From NCBI GenBank assembly GCA_030549335.1, contig CM060186.1, positions 19,211,189 through 19,275,188 of the forward strand: a DNA stretch of 64,000 bases, given 5' to 3'. Origin of the DNA: Pontederia crassipes (lineage: Eukaryota; Streptophyta; Magnoliopsida; Commelinales; Pontederiaceae). Below are positions 22,704-34,850 of the stretch, piece by piece (the first letter of the stretch is position 1; each line of letters starts with the position of its first letter). The notes beneath the pieces were generated by a model. The model had not been told where the DNA came from. It saw only the letters and a program-made list of their open reading frames with translations, and did no database searches. The position numbers and the translations under genes are program-made.

Positions 22704-24833
22704 CCTCATCTTGTTACCTATCTTCTTCATCATTAGATCTTTATCCAATTATAATAAACTATTTGAAAGATTTAATCATGAACTGTTGGATGAAGATATG
22801 ATGATGTAAAAGATATGGAATAATATGAGATAGGAACACTAACATTAAACCATATAATTTATTAGTTATTATTCAATTAGTCATTTTATAAATTTATTTA
22901 CATAATAATTATGAATTAAGGACTTAATGTATTTGAAAATTTAACTATGTAATAATTATTGTATAATAATAATTAAAATAGTTACTACTCACTAAGTCAT
23001 ATATTATAAAATAATTAATAATACTAATTACATTATATAATGATTTTAAGTAAACTACAAAATTGGAAAAGTTTAAATTGGAAGGTAAAAAAATGGGCCA
23101 TCCGACCCGGTCCGACCGGATCCGGACCATGTTGAGGTCGAAAACAGATCATGCGACACGAACGGCCCGTAGCACGATCAAACATAAGTTGATCAGCCTG
23201 AGCACGACATCACACAATACGGCTCGCTTGTCCATCGTGGGATCAGTTAGTAATAAGTTTGTCTAAGTTTAAAGAGATGAGTTCAAAAATTTGTCACAGA
23301 TTTAATCGAATGACAGTAGAATGGGATCTATGTCATAAAGTAAATTTCAGACTTTCATTTATATTAAACCCTATTTTTAAGAATAATTTTCTTTACTGTG
23401 TACTAATTATTTCTCTAGGTTTTTTTTGTTGCCCCTATCTTTCTGCTCTACCTTCTAATTCTTTTGTTGTTTTGAATGTTTTTTTTTGTGTTTAAGAATC
23501 TCATATTGTTATTATGTTTATAACTCCTTTCCCCCAACGGCAAGCTAACGCCCACGCACGTAGTACACCTATATAATTTAGAATAAGATTTGATGGGCAT
23601 GATACCCACTTAGATATTTTTCTAGTATAATGCCGAATATCGTAAAATGATATAAATATCAGGATTCAACTATCCAAAATCGTAGAACATTGTTTTTATA
23701 TTTCATGATAAGATAAAATCTCGAATATACCATATTAAACTCAAAAGAAAGAAAAACTATTATATATCCATTTAAGAAATAAAAAAGCTAATTAGATTAA
23801 CTTCTCATTTCCATTTATGTTTTCTAGTTTCTATCAAAGTTTGATTGTAATTCTTAATTTCGATTCTTCGAGAACTTTATAATTTTATTTCGCCTTTTTT
23901 TCTGTTTTTTGAACGGTTATATGTTTGCACACCTTTACACAATGTGACATTTAATTAACTTTAATTAGGAACAATAAAATAAAATGGATAACGAATAAGA
24001 AACAGTCCATCCATGCCTCGGCTCTTTCCATTCTGCGCTTTCCAAGTGGCATTAAGTTGGATCAGAGAAGAAAAGGCTTTCGCTCATGTGATCAGAAGGC
24101 AGACCAACAGGAGTTGCAGGAAAGTCGTTGCTCATATGAATCAGAGACACTTTTTTGCTTTCCAAATTGACGCCACCGTATCATGCCACAATCACCTCCT
24201 CAGTTCGATCACATGACAACATCAAAGCAGAAAAACTGCCTTCCTCTGAGATCAGCTGACCAACGCCGGTAGGTGGCTCTGTTTGTTTGCATGAATCATG
24301 CATTCTGCATCACCATGAAACGAGAAAGATATGTGTATGAATATATTGTCATCATCCTTCCTGTTCCTACTGCTACTTGTGGTAATCAATTGTTCTGTCA
24401 AATCCTGCATCTGACAACCTTTGGGGATTTCTCTCTTCTGATTCTTCTGGTAAGAGTGCAAGTTCTTATTTCAGAAAAAAAAAAGAAAGAGTGCAATTTC
24501 TATCTGATAAGACAGAATCTGCTCCAGGTGGTACGAGTGCATATAAGCTTTGTAACTGTTCAGTAATTGTGCTGCATTTTTTTTCCATCTAGGTATTTGA
24601 TAAATGACATAAAAAGGACAAAAGCTTCTCCTGTTTCAGAAGAAAATTTGAGTCGGATATCATATGCCTTCAGAAGCCAACATGTTCAAGATTTTGCTGT
24701 TCTTTTTCCATGGTTATAAGTTTTAACTGAGGGTTTGTCCATTATTGGAACCATGATATGCAAGTTGCAACTTTTATATTGATTGATCTCTAGATTTTGG
24801 AGCTCATCGTCTAGGCTTTTGAAACTGGTTATC
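22704..24833. other. No gene seen up to the GT47 gene; probable promoter and leader at the right
   Basis: 22704-23050 is very AT-rich. At 23090-23225 there is a small GC-richer patch with CCGACCCGGTCCGACCGGATCC, similar in flavour to the hAT ends elsewhere in the window, but no inverted repeat or target duplication was found. From about 24000 to 24833 composition is genic and the 5' untranslated region of the GT47 gene must begin there. The transcription start was not located. Confidence 0.4.
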
Positions 24834-26532
24834 ATGCTTGATAGAAAGTTGAACCTTCTGGTCGTTGAGACCAGAAGACTGCTCCTCTATGTTGTCACAC
24901 TGTGTATTTTCCTCTTATGCGTCTCTTGTCTCACTCTTCTGAGACCTGGTACTAGGTCCTTGATACCCGAATCAGTGTTCATACTACTTCGGTCTAGTGT
25001 TGCATCGGTCCCGGACAATTCCAATCTTCCGCGTTCAGAGCCCTTGATCTCTTCTTCGATTGTTGCAACCAAAAATGAAAACATAGTAGGAAAGCACATC
25101 GTTCTTGGAAGTTCCAGTGAAACTGGTAGTTCCATAGAGCAAGTGACCAGTAAAGGATGCGACTCGAACCGGTCCGCCATCAGGGTTTATATGTATGACT
25201 TGCCTCCTGAGTTCCATTTTGGCTTGCTGGGTTGGAAGGGGGACAAGAATCAGATTTGGCCAGATGTCGGCGCAGTTGATCGGATTCCATCCTATCCAGG
25301 TGGGCTGAACTTGCAGCACAGTGTAGAATACTGGCTTGTTCTGGATCTTCTTTCTTCAAGAGTCCCCGGGATGGACAGGCCTTGCACAGCAACCCGGGAG
25401 ATGAATTCAAGTAATGCAGATGTTTTCTTCGTGCCGTTCTTCTCATCTTTGAGCTACAACCGGCATTCCAAAATTCGTGGCAGAGGAAAAGTTAACAGAA
25501 ACAAGTATCTGCAACTTGAGCTGGTGAAGTTCTTGGAGATGCAAGATGAATGGAGGCGAGGAGGCGGAAAGGATCATCTGATCGTTGCTCACCATCCCAA
25601 CAGCATGTTGGAGGCCCGGAGGAAGCTTGGCTCGGCAATGTTTGTTCTTGCAGACTTTGGAAGGTACCCAGCTGAGGTCGCCAATCTACGGAAGGATATA
25701 ATAGCTCCTTACAGACATGTAGTGCATTCAGTTGGCAACGTTTCCGCCCCATTCCGCGATCGGCCTATATTGGCATATTTCCAGGGAGCAATTTACAGGA
25801 AGGACGTAAGTTTCAATCACTTCTATGTTATCACCTTTTACTACATTTTTTCTGTAAATGTTGGTGTTCAGTGTTCAAGTTATGTTTCACAAGTTGCATG
25901 TTTCAGAAGATTGTTTTTTTGGTAAACACGTTAGGACATTGTTTAGAGTCAATCCTGGTGCTCATTCTCTTTATGGGTCATCATAGCATTCATGCCTCTT
26001 TTATTTGGTTTTGGCAAATGAAATGTTGTTTCAGGGAGGAAAGATTCGGCAGAAGCTTTATCAACTTCTGAAGGAGAAAGATGTGCACTTTGCTTACGGA
26101 AGCGTCCGGGAGAACGGCGTGAGGCACACCGGTCAGGGGATGGCCTCATCAAAGTTCTGCCTGAACATTGCCGGAGACACCCCATCCTCAAATCGGCTTT
26201 TCGATGCCATCGTGTCCCACTGTGTTCCGGTGGTGATCAGTGATGAGATTGAGCTCCCATTTGAAGATGTCTTGGACTACTCTGAGTTTTGCATCTTTGT
26301 GCGGGCTTCTGATTCTGTCAAAAGAGGTTTCCTTTTGAATCTACTCAGGGGAATCAAAGAAGACGAGTGGACTAAAATGTGGCGCAGGCTGAAGCAAATA
26401 GCTCATCACTTTGAGTATCAGTACCCGTCCAAGCCGGAGGATTCTGTTCAGATGATCTGGGATGCGGTTGCTCGAAAGATCTCTTCGATCCAATTGGATG
26501 TCAACAGAGACAACAGGTTTTACAGATCATAA
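24834..26532 (+). CDS. GT47 exostosin-family glycosyltransferase (ARAD-like)
   Basis: Two exons, 24834-25805 and 26035-26532, joined at GAC/GTAAGT...TTTCAG/GGAGGA in phase 0, encode 489 residues. An N-terminal cytosolic tail and a hydrophobic segment at about residues 16-36 (LLLYVVTLCIFLLCVSCLTLL region) make it a type II membrane protein, as expected in the Golgi. The exostosin domain starts near residue 116 (IRVYMYDLPPEFHFGLLGWKG). It includes PGGLNLQHSVEYWL and ADVFFVPFFSSLSY and, across the splice site, IYRKDGGKIRQKLY, then SKFCLNIAGDTPSSNRLFDA and SDEIELPFEDVLDY, the conserved GT47 nucleotide-sugar region. Plant GT47 enzymes build wall polysaccharides; this subgroup is usually annotated as probable arabinosyltransferase ARAD-like, but the true donor and acceptor are unproven. 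The first ATG in frame was chosen. The gene looks intact and converges with the CLE gene 650 bases downstream. Confidence 0.93.
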
Positions 26533-27187
26533 TCGATAAAAGCAAAGTAAGTTGAGAGTTTCAGTAGTCAGGTAATCAGTCTAATTACATCGTATAATAT
26601 AATACTTCATGTAAGAAATTGATAAATCTTCACACCAACGAATGGAATTTATGCTCTTTTTTATAGACAAATTTCTGTCCCTACAAATTGCTTGATTCAA
26701 TACTTTGCATGGGTTGGACATGCAAGCTGCCATCATTGGGTGCACTCACAGGATGCAATTTTAATTCTAAAAGGGAAAAATAGATCGTCCAATAGAGTTG
26801 CTAAGCTCAATTCATTTTCCTGGTTCATATTTTGAACAGCAGAACATATTCGAAAAGTAGAGATAATGTCAGAAGATGGTTAAACTGTTTGGCAGAAAAA
26901 TCACAGGTTTATCCTTTCTAACAAAGCCAACGTAGTGATATCGCTGTAATCCTGCAACAAGTTTCTTACTCTGAATAGGTCTGTACAAATAAATCAGGAA
27001 GAACAGATAAACCAGGAACAACAAATAAATAGTAAAGGAGAAACCAAGTGTGAAGCGTACACCAGGAAGAACAAATAAATCTTTCAAAGGGGATTAGACC
27101 TTATACTTCCATGGACTTTCTTCGTTGGAGAAACCGTTTGCCTCCTGGAGTTCCGGTTTCTGAAAGTGGCAGTCAGCTTCAGGCTTT
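26533..27187. other. Convergent intergenic region
   Basis: 3' flank shared by the GT47 gene (plus) and the CLE gene (minus). AT-rich; both genes probably end transcription here. A short minus-strand frame at 26869-27087 is hydrophobic low-complexity and not credited as a gene. Confidence 0.5.
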
Positions 27188-27478
27188 TCAGCATCTATTA
27201 TGTATAGGGTCTGGTCCTCTCCAAACTCTTCTTTTGCTCGTACTGTTAGGATCAAACGTTGAACGTTCGGTTCCAGGGTTCGTGTTCATGCCAGTCTTTG
27301 ACGATGGTTCTAGTTCTTCTCCCCGCCTCAGGACGAAGTTCATGTTCCTGGCTCCACACCCCTTCTCCGTGCTGCAAGCTAACAACATTATGCACAGAAT
27401 GATTGCAAGGAATCTGTGAGTGCAGAAAACTGTTGCTTCTCCACTTGGCCAAGGTGATCCTTTTCTTTTACGCGTCAT
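27188..27478 (-). CDS. CLE-family signalling peptide precursor
   Basis: A single-exon 96-codon frame. Residues 1-21 are basic then polar. A signal core FLAIILCIMLLA (23-34) follows, then a variable linker, and a CLE dodecapeptide at residues 83-94, RRVWRGPDPIHN, ending in RC. The box sits at the extreme C-terminus after SK, the place where CLE precursors are processed. CLE peptides are secreted ligands of LRR receptor kinases (CLV1/BAM/PXY class) in meristem, vascular and root signalling. GPDPIHN is shared with the CLE25/26 group, and R-R-V-x-R-G with Arabidopsis CLE45 (RRVRRGSDPIHN). An in-frame ATG 55 codons upstream (27643) exists, but the ATG at 27478 places the hydrophobic core correctly and gives a usual length. 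Unusual: tryptophan at peptide position 4, where most CLEs have proline. The gene is distinct from its neighbours and looks intact. Confidence 0.88.
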   Translation of the reverse strand: MTRKRKGSPWPSGEATVFCTHRFLAIILCIMLLACSTEKGCGARNMNFVLRRGEELEPSSKTGMNTNPGTERSTFDPNSTSKRRVWRGPDPIHNRC

Positions 27479-29270
27479 TGCTGTATCTGCAAGTCTTTGC
27501 TGTTGGATCAGACCACCCGAAACACCACTCGGAGAATTTGGATGCATTTCAATCATATGCCTGCAGCCTGAAGCAGAGGTAAGGCTGCTCGGAAAAGCTT
27601 CTGACAGGAATGAATAAAGAGATCGTTGCACAAACAACACCATGGGAGGCTAAGCATCTTTCCATCGGTCCTCCTGTCTTCTCTGCTCCATATCCACTTC
27701 ACTAAGCTCACACTTTGTCCCCTCTAAAGATCCTCTAAATGCTTTAAGGTGCACAGAAAAAGGAACTGGTACTTGGTTTCTTGTGCTAAATGAGCTACTT
27801 TTTATGCTTTTTCCCGAGCCAATGCATTCATATACCAAACCTTTTTCCTTGGGTTTTGCCGTTATCTTCAATAAGTTTCCTCATCTATTGTCTTCTATCC
27901 ACGATGTACTGTTTCATTATTCGAACTGATTCTAATAATGGCACTGCATAATCACGTGAACTTTGTAGGTTTCAAAAAGCACAAGTTTGCATCAAACTCT
28001 AGTAGAAACCAACGGGATGGCATGAAAGAAATACAAAGAAAATGGAGGATTGGTGATGATAACGAAAGGGAATTGATTGTTCTATATTTCTTGTAACGTT
28101 CTTTTATCTTTGAAATAAAGTGTAAAAAAAAAAGGAATAGTGACATCTGCTGCTTAACTTTTCTTTCAGGGTTGAACTTCAAAAATTAAAGTATTAGTTC
28201 AAGTTTGATGGGCATAATTAGTTAAGAAGATTGCGTCAGTAGATTTAAATTAATCAAGTTTTAGTAGCCATGAGATTGAATTGATAATAAATAAACATTA
28301 GCAAATGTACTATTTTTATATTATGAATGAGTAAAGTCGTTGGTTAATAACTAAGATCTCATTTTAACCTTACTAATTGAGAAATTAAGAAAATGATAAA
28401 TTTTAAGAGCAATTAAAACAAGAGAAACAAACTAAAGAAAATTATTACTTGGAAAAATAATGATTTGATTACTATGACACATAATTTATATAACTGCAAT
28501 GCAAGTGATCTTCTCAAATTAGAAATACTCTAATCAATAATAAAGTTCAACTAAGTTTTAGTTAACCAATGTTCAAAGCTTTGATTATTATCTTACGAAT
28601 AATTAGAATAAATTAAAAATTAAATCAAAAGATGCATGCCATCAAAATTTTGATTAAAGACTTTTTCAAATCATCTTAATAACAAGACAAGGTTTCTTAC
28701 GATTTTATCAATTGTGGTATGCACGAAATAAAATCAATTATATAAACTATTATGAAACCAATTACATTTCTTTTCCATATATCAATCAATTCATAAATTC
28801 TAACATCAATAGAAAACATTAAACATGAACATATATACTATTAGTGATCGGAAATAAATTAATATAAAAATGATTCCAATACATAAATATGATTTAAATT
28901 GACCCAAATAAATAACTACTCTAATAAACATAACATCAAATTTCATACGAGTATTAAAAAGGGACAAGGAAGACTACTTGTAGTCGTGAACTTTGTTTTC
29001 TTGACTCCCAAAAAATGCTTCATGAATTCTCTTCTTGCTTTGAAAATAACGCCCACAGGATGATTTTGGCCTCCTATAATTTATTTCATGTCCAGAATGA
29101 TGACGACAGACTTCCAATTGAAATTTAGATAAAATTCACCCACAAAACAAAATTAACGATTTCACTTTGAGACAGTGTTTCATGGCCATTAGAAAACTTT
29201 TAAACTCATGAATAGGATTCAAACCCATGAACAAATGCATTCACAAATATGATACAACACGTGAATTGTC
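27479..29270. other. CLE upstream region, then AT-rich DNA without genes
   Basis: 27479-28000 is the upstream region of the minus-strand CLE gene. A second open frame at 27650-27871 is not recognisable as a protein. 28200-29270 is AT-rich with no recognised element. Confidence 0.45.
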
Positions 29271-29639
29271 TATTTTTTTTTGTAAAAAAAAAAGATCATC
29301 TATTTATCTATTGATGTAAAAATTAGAACTCTCATGATACAAAAGGGCTCATTCAGCAAAAATACATCAATTGATGTAAGCCTACTATAGTTAGCAATAA
29401 AATCCACCATGCTATTAAATTGTCTAAAAATATGGCGAACCACAAAAAACTTAGAAGCGTTGGCTACATTTCAAATATCGTTCATGATATTTTTTATCCT
29501 CCATGAAGGATTGTTGAAGGACTGGATCTGCAGTGAGTCGGCTCACATACAATCTTCCTATGTCCCAGCTCCGCACATTTGAAGGCACTTAACTTCATAG
29601 CTCATGTCTCGATTCAAAATAGAGTGGAAGTTGCCTAGA

Positions 29640-29770
29640 GAAGATCATGCACATGATATAAGCAAGAAACTTGCTCCTCGTATCTCCTCGAGTTCAATAA
29701 ATGAACCATCAGTATTGAGTAAGATCCAACCTGGAGATGGGGGTTCCCACTTGATCCAGATAGATCACAT
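29640..29770 (-). pseudogene. LINE RNase H domain remnant (RVT_3 type)
   Basis: The minus-strand reading gives IKWEPPSPGWILLNTDGSF followed by RGASFLL. The NTDGS motif carries the first catalytic Asp of the plant LINE RNase H-like domain. The frame is lost soon after. It belongs to the LINE and is separated from the zf-RVT part by the inserted MULE. Confidence 0.75.
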
Positions 29771-29878
29771 AATGGTGGGCCCTCAGGATAGTGGATTTGT
29801 AAAAATTCTTCAGCATTTCCTTGCATCCAAAATCACATAGAAAATGTGGTAGATGAGGTGGAAGACAAGAGGATATCG

Positions 29879-30841
29879 GGGTAAATTACACGATTAGTCC
29901 CACAACTTTGAGTCATTTTCAAGCCGGTTCCTCAACTTCAATTTATAATCAGAACATCCTTCATCTTTAATTTTCTTGCATGGTTAATCCTCTATAGTGG
30001 ATTTTCCGGTTGTCTTGCGTACGTGACTGACACGTGAGCCGTTTCTCTCTCAACCACATCATTTAAGTCATCCACATCATTTAATGTTACAAAACCGGAT
30101 AAATTACACGGATCGTCCCCCAACTTTGAGTCGATTTTTAAGCGGACCCTCAACTTTGATATTATTGTACGATTCATCCACTTGACCGGTAAGAGACAGT
30201 CTTTCGATTATTTTACTGACGTGACGTAATAAAATATAATAAAAAATTAATTTATTGATATGGCACAATAAAAAAAATAATATATTATAAAAAATAAAAA
30301 ATGCCAGAGGACGTCGACGAACTCATGAGGGAGCATTGGTGCCGCTTGTGCGAAGCTCGCCAGAGGGAGAGCTTGGAGAGGGAGGCCGGCACCCCCCTCT
30401 GCTAGCTCGTCCACATCCTTAAATTTTTGTAATGTTATTTTTTATTATGTGATATTGGTTAGTTAAATTTTTTATTACATTTTATTACGTCACATCAGTA
30501 AGATAATCGGGAGATTATTTCTACCGATCAAGTGGATGATTGTGCAATAATATTAAAGTTGGGGGACCATTTAGAAATCAACTCAAAGTTGGGGGGACGA
30601 TCCGTGTAATTTACCCGATTTTGTAATGTTAAATGACGTGGATGATTTAAATGACGTGGATGAGAGAGAAATGGCTCATGTGTCAGCCACGTATGCAAGG
30701 CAATAAAAAATCCACTATTACCGATCAAGATGACTAATCGTGTAAGAAAATCAAAGATGGAGGATGTTCTATTACAAATTGAAGTTGAGGGATCAGTTTA
30801 AAAATGACTCAAAGTTGGGGGACTAATAGTGTAATTTACCC
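29879..30841. mobile_element. Foldback MULE with about 420-bp inverted arms and perfect 9-bp target duplication
   Basis: The element starts GGGTAAATTACACGATTAGT and ends with the inverted ACTAATAGTGTAATTTACCC. The inverted match continues through nearly the whole length (CCTCAACTTCAATTTATAATC, ACACGGATCGTCCCCCAACTTTGA and CACTTGACCGGTAAGAG on the left have mirrored copies on the right). An AT-rich segment and a GC-rich core (30300-30415) form the loop. The identical 9-bp AGGATATCG flanks both sides (29870-29878 and 30842-30850), diagnostic of Mutator-like elements. No transposase is encoded. It sits inside the LINE. A single arm of the same family lies at 15037-15555. Confidence 0.93.
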
Positions 30842-30917
30842 AGGATATCGTTTCTGAGTTTCCAAATTCCTCAAAAAAAGTAGGAAATGTAGATAGTAAC
30901 TTGAGTCTAGAGTCCTT

Positions 30918-31127
30918 TTAAAGTTGGGCGCCCTCATGAATACATGTGCCTAAGGACCATGAAGATAGGTGAGTAACGGTCAGTTTATTTTGAGCAAGAG
31001 TCCAGAGCTGAAGATTGATAGGACAATAAAAGAATAGATGAGTTGATGTTTCCAAAAATTGATTACAAAGTGGACAACCGATATTCTTTGTGGCAATAAA
31101 CTTGAGGATTTTGTCCTTGGTAGACAA
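30918..31127 (-). pseudogene. LINE zf-RVT domain remnant
   Basis: A 69-codon stretch with STKDKILKFI, C-x2-C (CPLC) and STHLFFYCPI. This is the zinc-binding module after the reverse transcriptase in plant LINE ORF2 (compare T.D.L......C.LC....E...HLFF.CP). The surrounding frame is broken. Confidence 0.8.
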
Positions 31128-31595
31128 ACGACCATGAGAAAGTTTCCAAAAAATATATGGATTTTTCTATAAACAAAGATTTTTCAAATCATCTTCCACC
31201 CCATCTAACCATTATTACTAGGTGCAGTTAGCACATGCTTATGTAGGAATTGATACTTAATATTTGAGATACCCAACGAATCAGATTCCCATATCCACTA
31301 GTCATCCTTGGGATAAGCAGGTAAATATATAGATAAAATTAAAGCAGTTAAGTCCATACCAAAAGAATCTACAATTAAATCATAGTTCCACACATTAGTC
31401 ACAATTAAGTTAGTTACATTTATAACATATAGAGGGGAACGAATGTATGGGTTTTAATGCTAGGGGAGTGCAAAAAATCCACGCATTATACATGACATTT
31501 GTTGTCCTACCATTTCCAATATATTTTTTGAAACCCAACTTAACACTATGCATTGTTGTCATGATCATCTTCCAAGACTCTAACATAGGTAGGTT

Positions 31596-31909
31596 TTGGG
31601 TGGAGGTGTCCGAGGGTGAATAGAAGAGTACTTGTGCTTGACTAATTGACACCAGATGTTGTCATAGTCATTCAATAAATTCAAAATTCTACTAGCTAAT
31701 AGTGAGGTTTTAATGTGTGCAATGTTTCTAATGCCTAGGCCTCCCTCAGTTTTTGGGTGGAGGTGTCCGAGGGTGAATATAAGAGTACTTGTGCTTGACT
31801 AATTGACACCAGATGTTGTCATAGTCATTCAATAAATTCAAAATTCTACTAGCTAATAGTGAGGTTTTAATGTGTGCAATGTTTCTAATGCCTAGGCCTC
31901 CCTCAGTTT
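31596..31909. repeat. 157-bp tandem duplication within the LINE
   Basis: The block starting TTTTGGGTGGAGGTGTCCG and ending CCTAGGCCTCCCTCAG occurs twice, 157 bases apart (about 31596-31752 and 31753-31909), with one visible difference (GAATAG versus GAATAT). The duplication postdates decay of the LINE frame. Confidence 0.9.
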
Positions 31910-32764
31910 TTGGGTTCTGAACCATTTCCCAGCAGATGAGATGAGAGACTCTCTTATTACCATTATTTGACCATAAAAAAGTTTGAGTGAAGAAATAATG
32001 ATGGAGGTACTAGAACCCAAGGAGTAGTTGGCAATGAGGCAAGGACAATTTTCATGAGTGTGATACGGCCAGCTTGGTTCAAGATTTTCATTTTCCATCA
32101 AGAGAGTCTAAAGGAAGATTGTTCTTTAATACTGAAGTTCTTGTTGGAGATAGGGACTCTTAGGTAAGTAAACGAATAAGATCCTATATATTCATGTGGA
32201 GAAATGATTTCAATTTCTCTTTTCTTCTATGGTTAAATTTATCGAACAGATAAAATTCAAATTTAGCATAATTTACTTTTTGATTGTTAAGGACTTATAT
32301 TGATTAAAGATGTGTAAAAGTTTCTTACAGTTAGAAGATGTGACAGCCATGGATAGCAAAAAGTAAATGATTAAGTGAGAAGTTATTGATTATTAAAAGT
32401 AACTGATTAGGTGAGAAGTTATTGATTTTGAAGGGAATAATTCACCCATTGAGACTTCCTGGTCAATCATAGGTGTTAAGAGTTGTGTGGTTATAATAAA
32501 TAGGTTAGAGGAAAGTGGGTCATCCTACCTAATGCCTTTGAAGTTTTTGAAAGATGGGGACATGAACCATTTTTGGAGAAAGAGAAAGTTGGGGATGCGA
32601 TACACATCTTGATCCACTTCCTAAATCTGATTGGGAAATTCATTCGGTGTAATGCCTCAAGGATAGAATTTCAAAAATTCAATCAAAGGCCTTCTCAAGG
32701 TCAATCTTAATAAACATGTGCTTTCTTCTACCCTTTCTCATGTTGTGTACAAGTTCTTGGGCAA

Positions 32765-33004
32765 TTAAGATGTTATCTTGGACGAGTATGTTAGCCACAT
32801 AGGTTTTAGCCTATTAGCTAAAATTTTAACAATAAATTTGTATAGTACATTACATAGGGAAATTGGTTTATAGTCAGTCACTCTCTTGGGGATTTTCTTT
32901 TTTGGTATAAAGATCAAAGAGGTGTGGTCTAAGTTTGTGGGTACGTTTGAGTTTTGAAAGATAGATTGAATGTGCCTAATTATGTTAGGTCCAATGATAT
33001 CCAA
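32765..33004 (-). pseudogene. LINE reverse transcriptase remnant
   Basis: A 79-codon stretch with TSLIFIPKKKIPKRVTDYKP followed by ISLCNVLYKFIVKILANRLKP. This is the highly conserved RT1/RT2 region of plant LINE reverse transcriptases (LIPK...DFRPISLCNV.YKII.K.LANRL). The rest of the RT, including the catalytic FADD, lies in broken frames to the left. Confidence 0.88.
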
Positions 33005-34850
33005 TAGTTCTTATAGACCTCTATGGTGAAATCTTCAAGTCCAAGGGCTTTGCCAATAGGCATAGCCTAAAGGCTATCTTTGATTTCAGTAGTAATAATA
33101 AGGCAGATAAGGAGGCTTGCCAGGAGTCATCTAATGTAGGAAGGGTAGGCTACCCTAAATTTACTCTACCATTTTAAAGTGATGTTATTCTAGATTTACT
33201 CCACCATTTTAAAGTGATTTGTCCTAAGTAAGCAGCAAGCTTACTGTATAGAGGCCTAAACTTTAAAGATTCCTCGTGAGTTAGCTCACTATTAGCATCC
33301 TTTTGTTCAAGTTATTTGATATTATATTGTGCCATATTAGTCCTATTTTCTACACTTCTCAATTCATGTTTGTTCCAGTATAAAGTTTTACGTCTGATAT
33401 CTCTTAAAGCATTAGAATAGTCGTATAGAAGTTAGAGTTGTGACACAGCTTCCATGCCCTTTGGACAATATTCTTGGCTTGAGGATGCTCAAACAAAAGT
33501 AAGGGTGCATGATCTGAGGCTTCTTTGTGTAAAGTTTGTAGAGTAAAGTTTGAACAATGGAGTAGCCATGTTTGATTTTCTAGGAATCGATCAATCCTAC
33601 ATAGAATATGTGCCCCTTATCCTATTATTACACCATGTGAATTGCGTTCCTACAATGGTAGGTCAAAAAGCCCTTGTTTATATATTAATTTTCTAAAGGT
33701 CCTAACATATTTTGTTAATTTAAAAGCAAGACCCTTTTTTATCTTCGGGGTGGAGAATACTATTCATGACAATAATGGCCCATGCCAAGTCATCCATATT
33801 AAATCTCATTAGATCATGTCAGAGTAAATTACGTGTTATAGGAGATATGCTTGCATAAATAGGAAGAACGAGAAATCACCAAGAGTAACTATAGCATGCA
33901 AGGCCTGGCAAGAAGTTTGGAAGATGTTACCTAGATGTCGCTACCCAGTTACGCTAGAGTAATACCACCCGCTGCTCCAATATCAATGTAGTAGGTGCCC
34001 TGTCAATCTTTTCCTGATCTACGTATAACAAATTTAGATTTATCTGAAGTTATATGAGTTTCGAGGAGTACCAAAATATCTTATTGTGTATTCCTAATTA
34101 AGTCTATGAGGCGATTGCGGACTTTTCCTCTGTCGATGCCCCGATAGTTCATTGTAATATCTTCATGTGGGTGGTTGAACTGGGGCCGAGAGCTTCGGCT
34201 CATGTACATTCAAATCCTGCACAAAAGAGTCACTATCTTTAGTGTATGAGGTTTGTTTAATATGTCTTACCTGAATATTGTGCTTAGGATTTTTCTTTTG
34301 TTTCAAGGATGGAGGAGGAAGGGAGAAGCACTATTTAGCCTTTCGGATTCTCTTGCTCTTGACCATAGTGTAGGGTGTCAGGTGTGGGTCACTACGTTCC
34401 TCTTCGGATGCCTCTGTCGAGATTCGTCGACTCTAGAATCTGCCCAAACACCCGCTTTACCATGACTACATGCATTGATTCATCGATCTGCGCTCCGCTA
34501 GAGTTTCCACTACCCAGAGAGAGAGAGGAAGGGACAATGTGTTGCCAGAATTGTGAAGGGACAATGTGTTGCCAGAATTGTGAGGAGAGGGAAAAGGGGC
34601 GCGTGGCAAAGACATCTCCCGGAGGTGCATTTACCCGCGTGTATCACGGGGCGTTTTCCCGAGAATGTCCCCATGGCACGTGGGGGGCGCTCACTAGGCC
34701 ACGTGGAGGAGGGGAGTCGCGTGATAAGGGAGGAAAGTCACGTGCTCGCAAAGTGATGGCGTCGAGTCGACCGTTAGTCACGTGGCCACCCGATTGCCAT
34801 TTGAATGATAAGGATTTAGGGTTTTAGCGTGTCATCCGAAAGCCTCAAGA

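Noticed and set aside
24783-24833. Upstream extension of the GT47 protein
   Set aside because: It has no ATG before 24834; the in-frame TTG is not a credible plant start.
27479-27643. 55-residue N-terminal extension of the CLE precursor
   Set aside because: It would bury the signal sequence in the middle; the ATG at 27478 gives a normal precursor.
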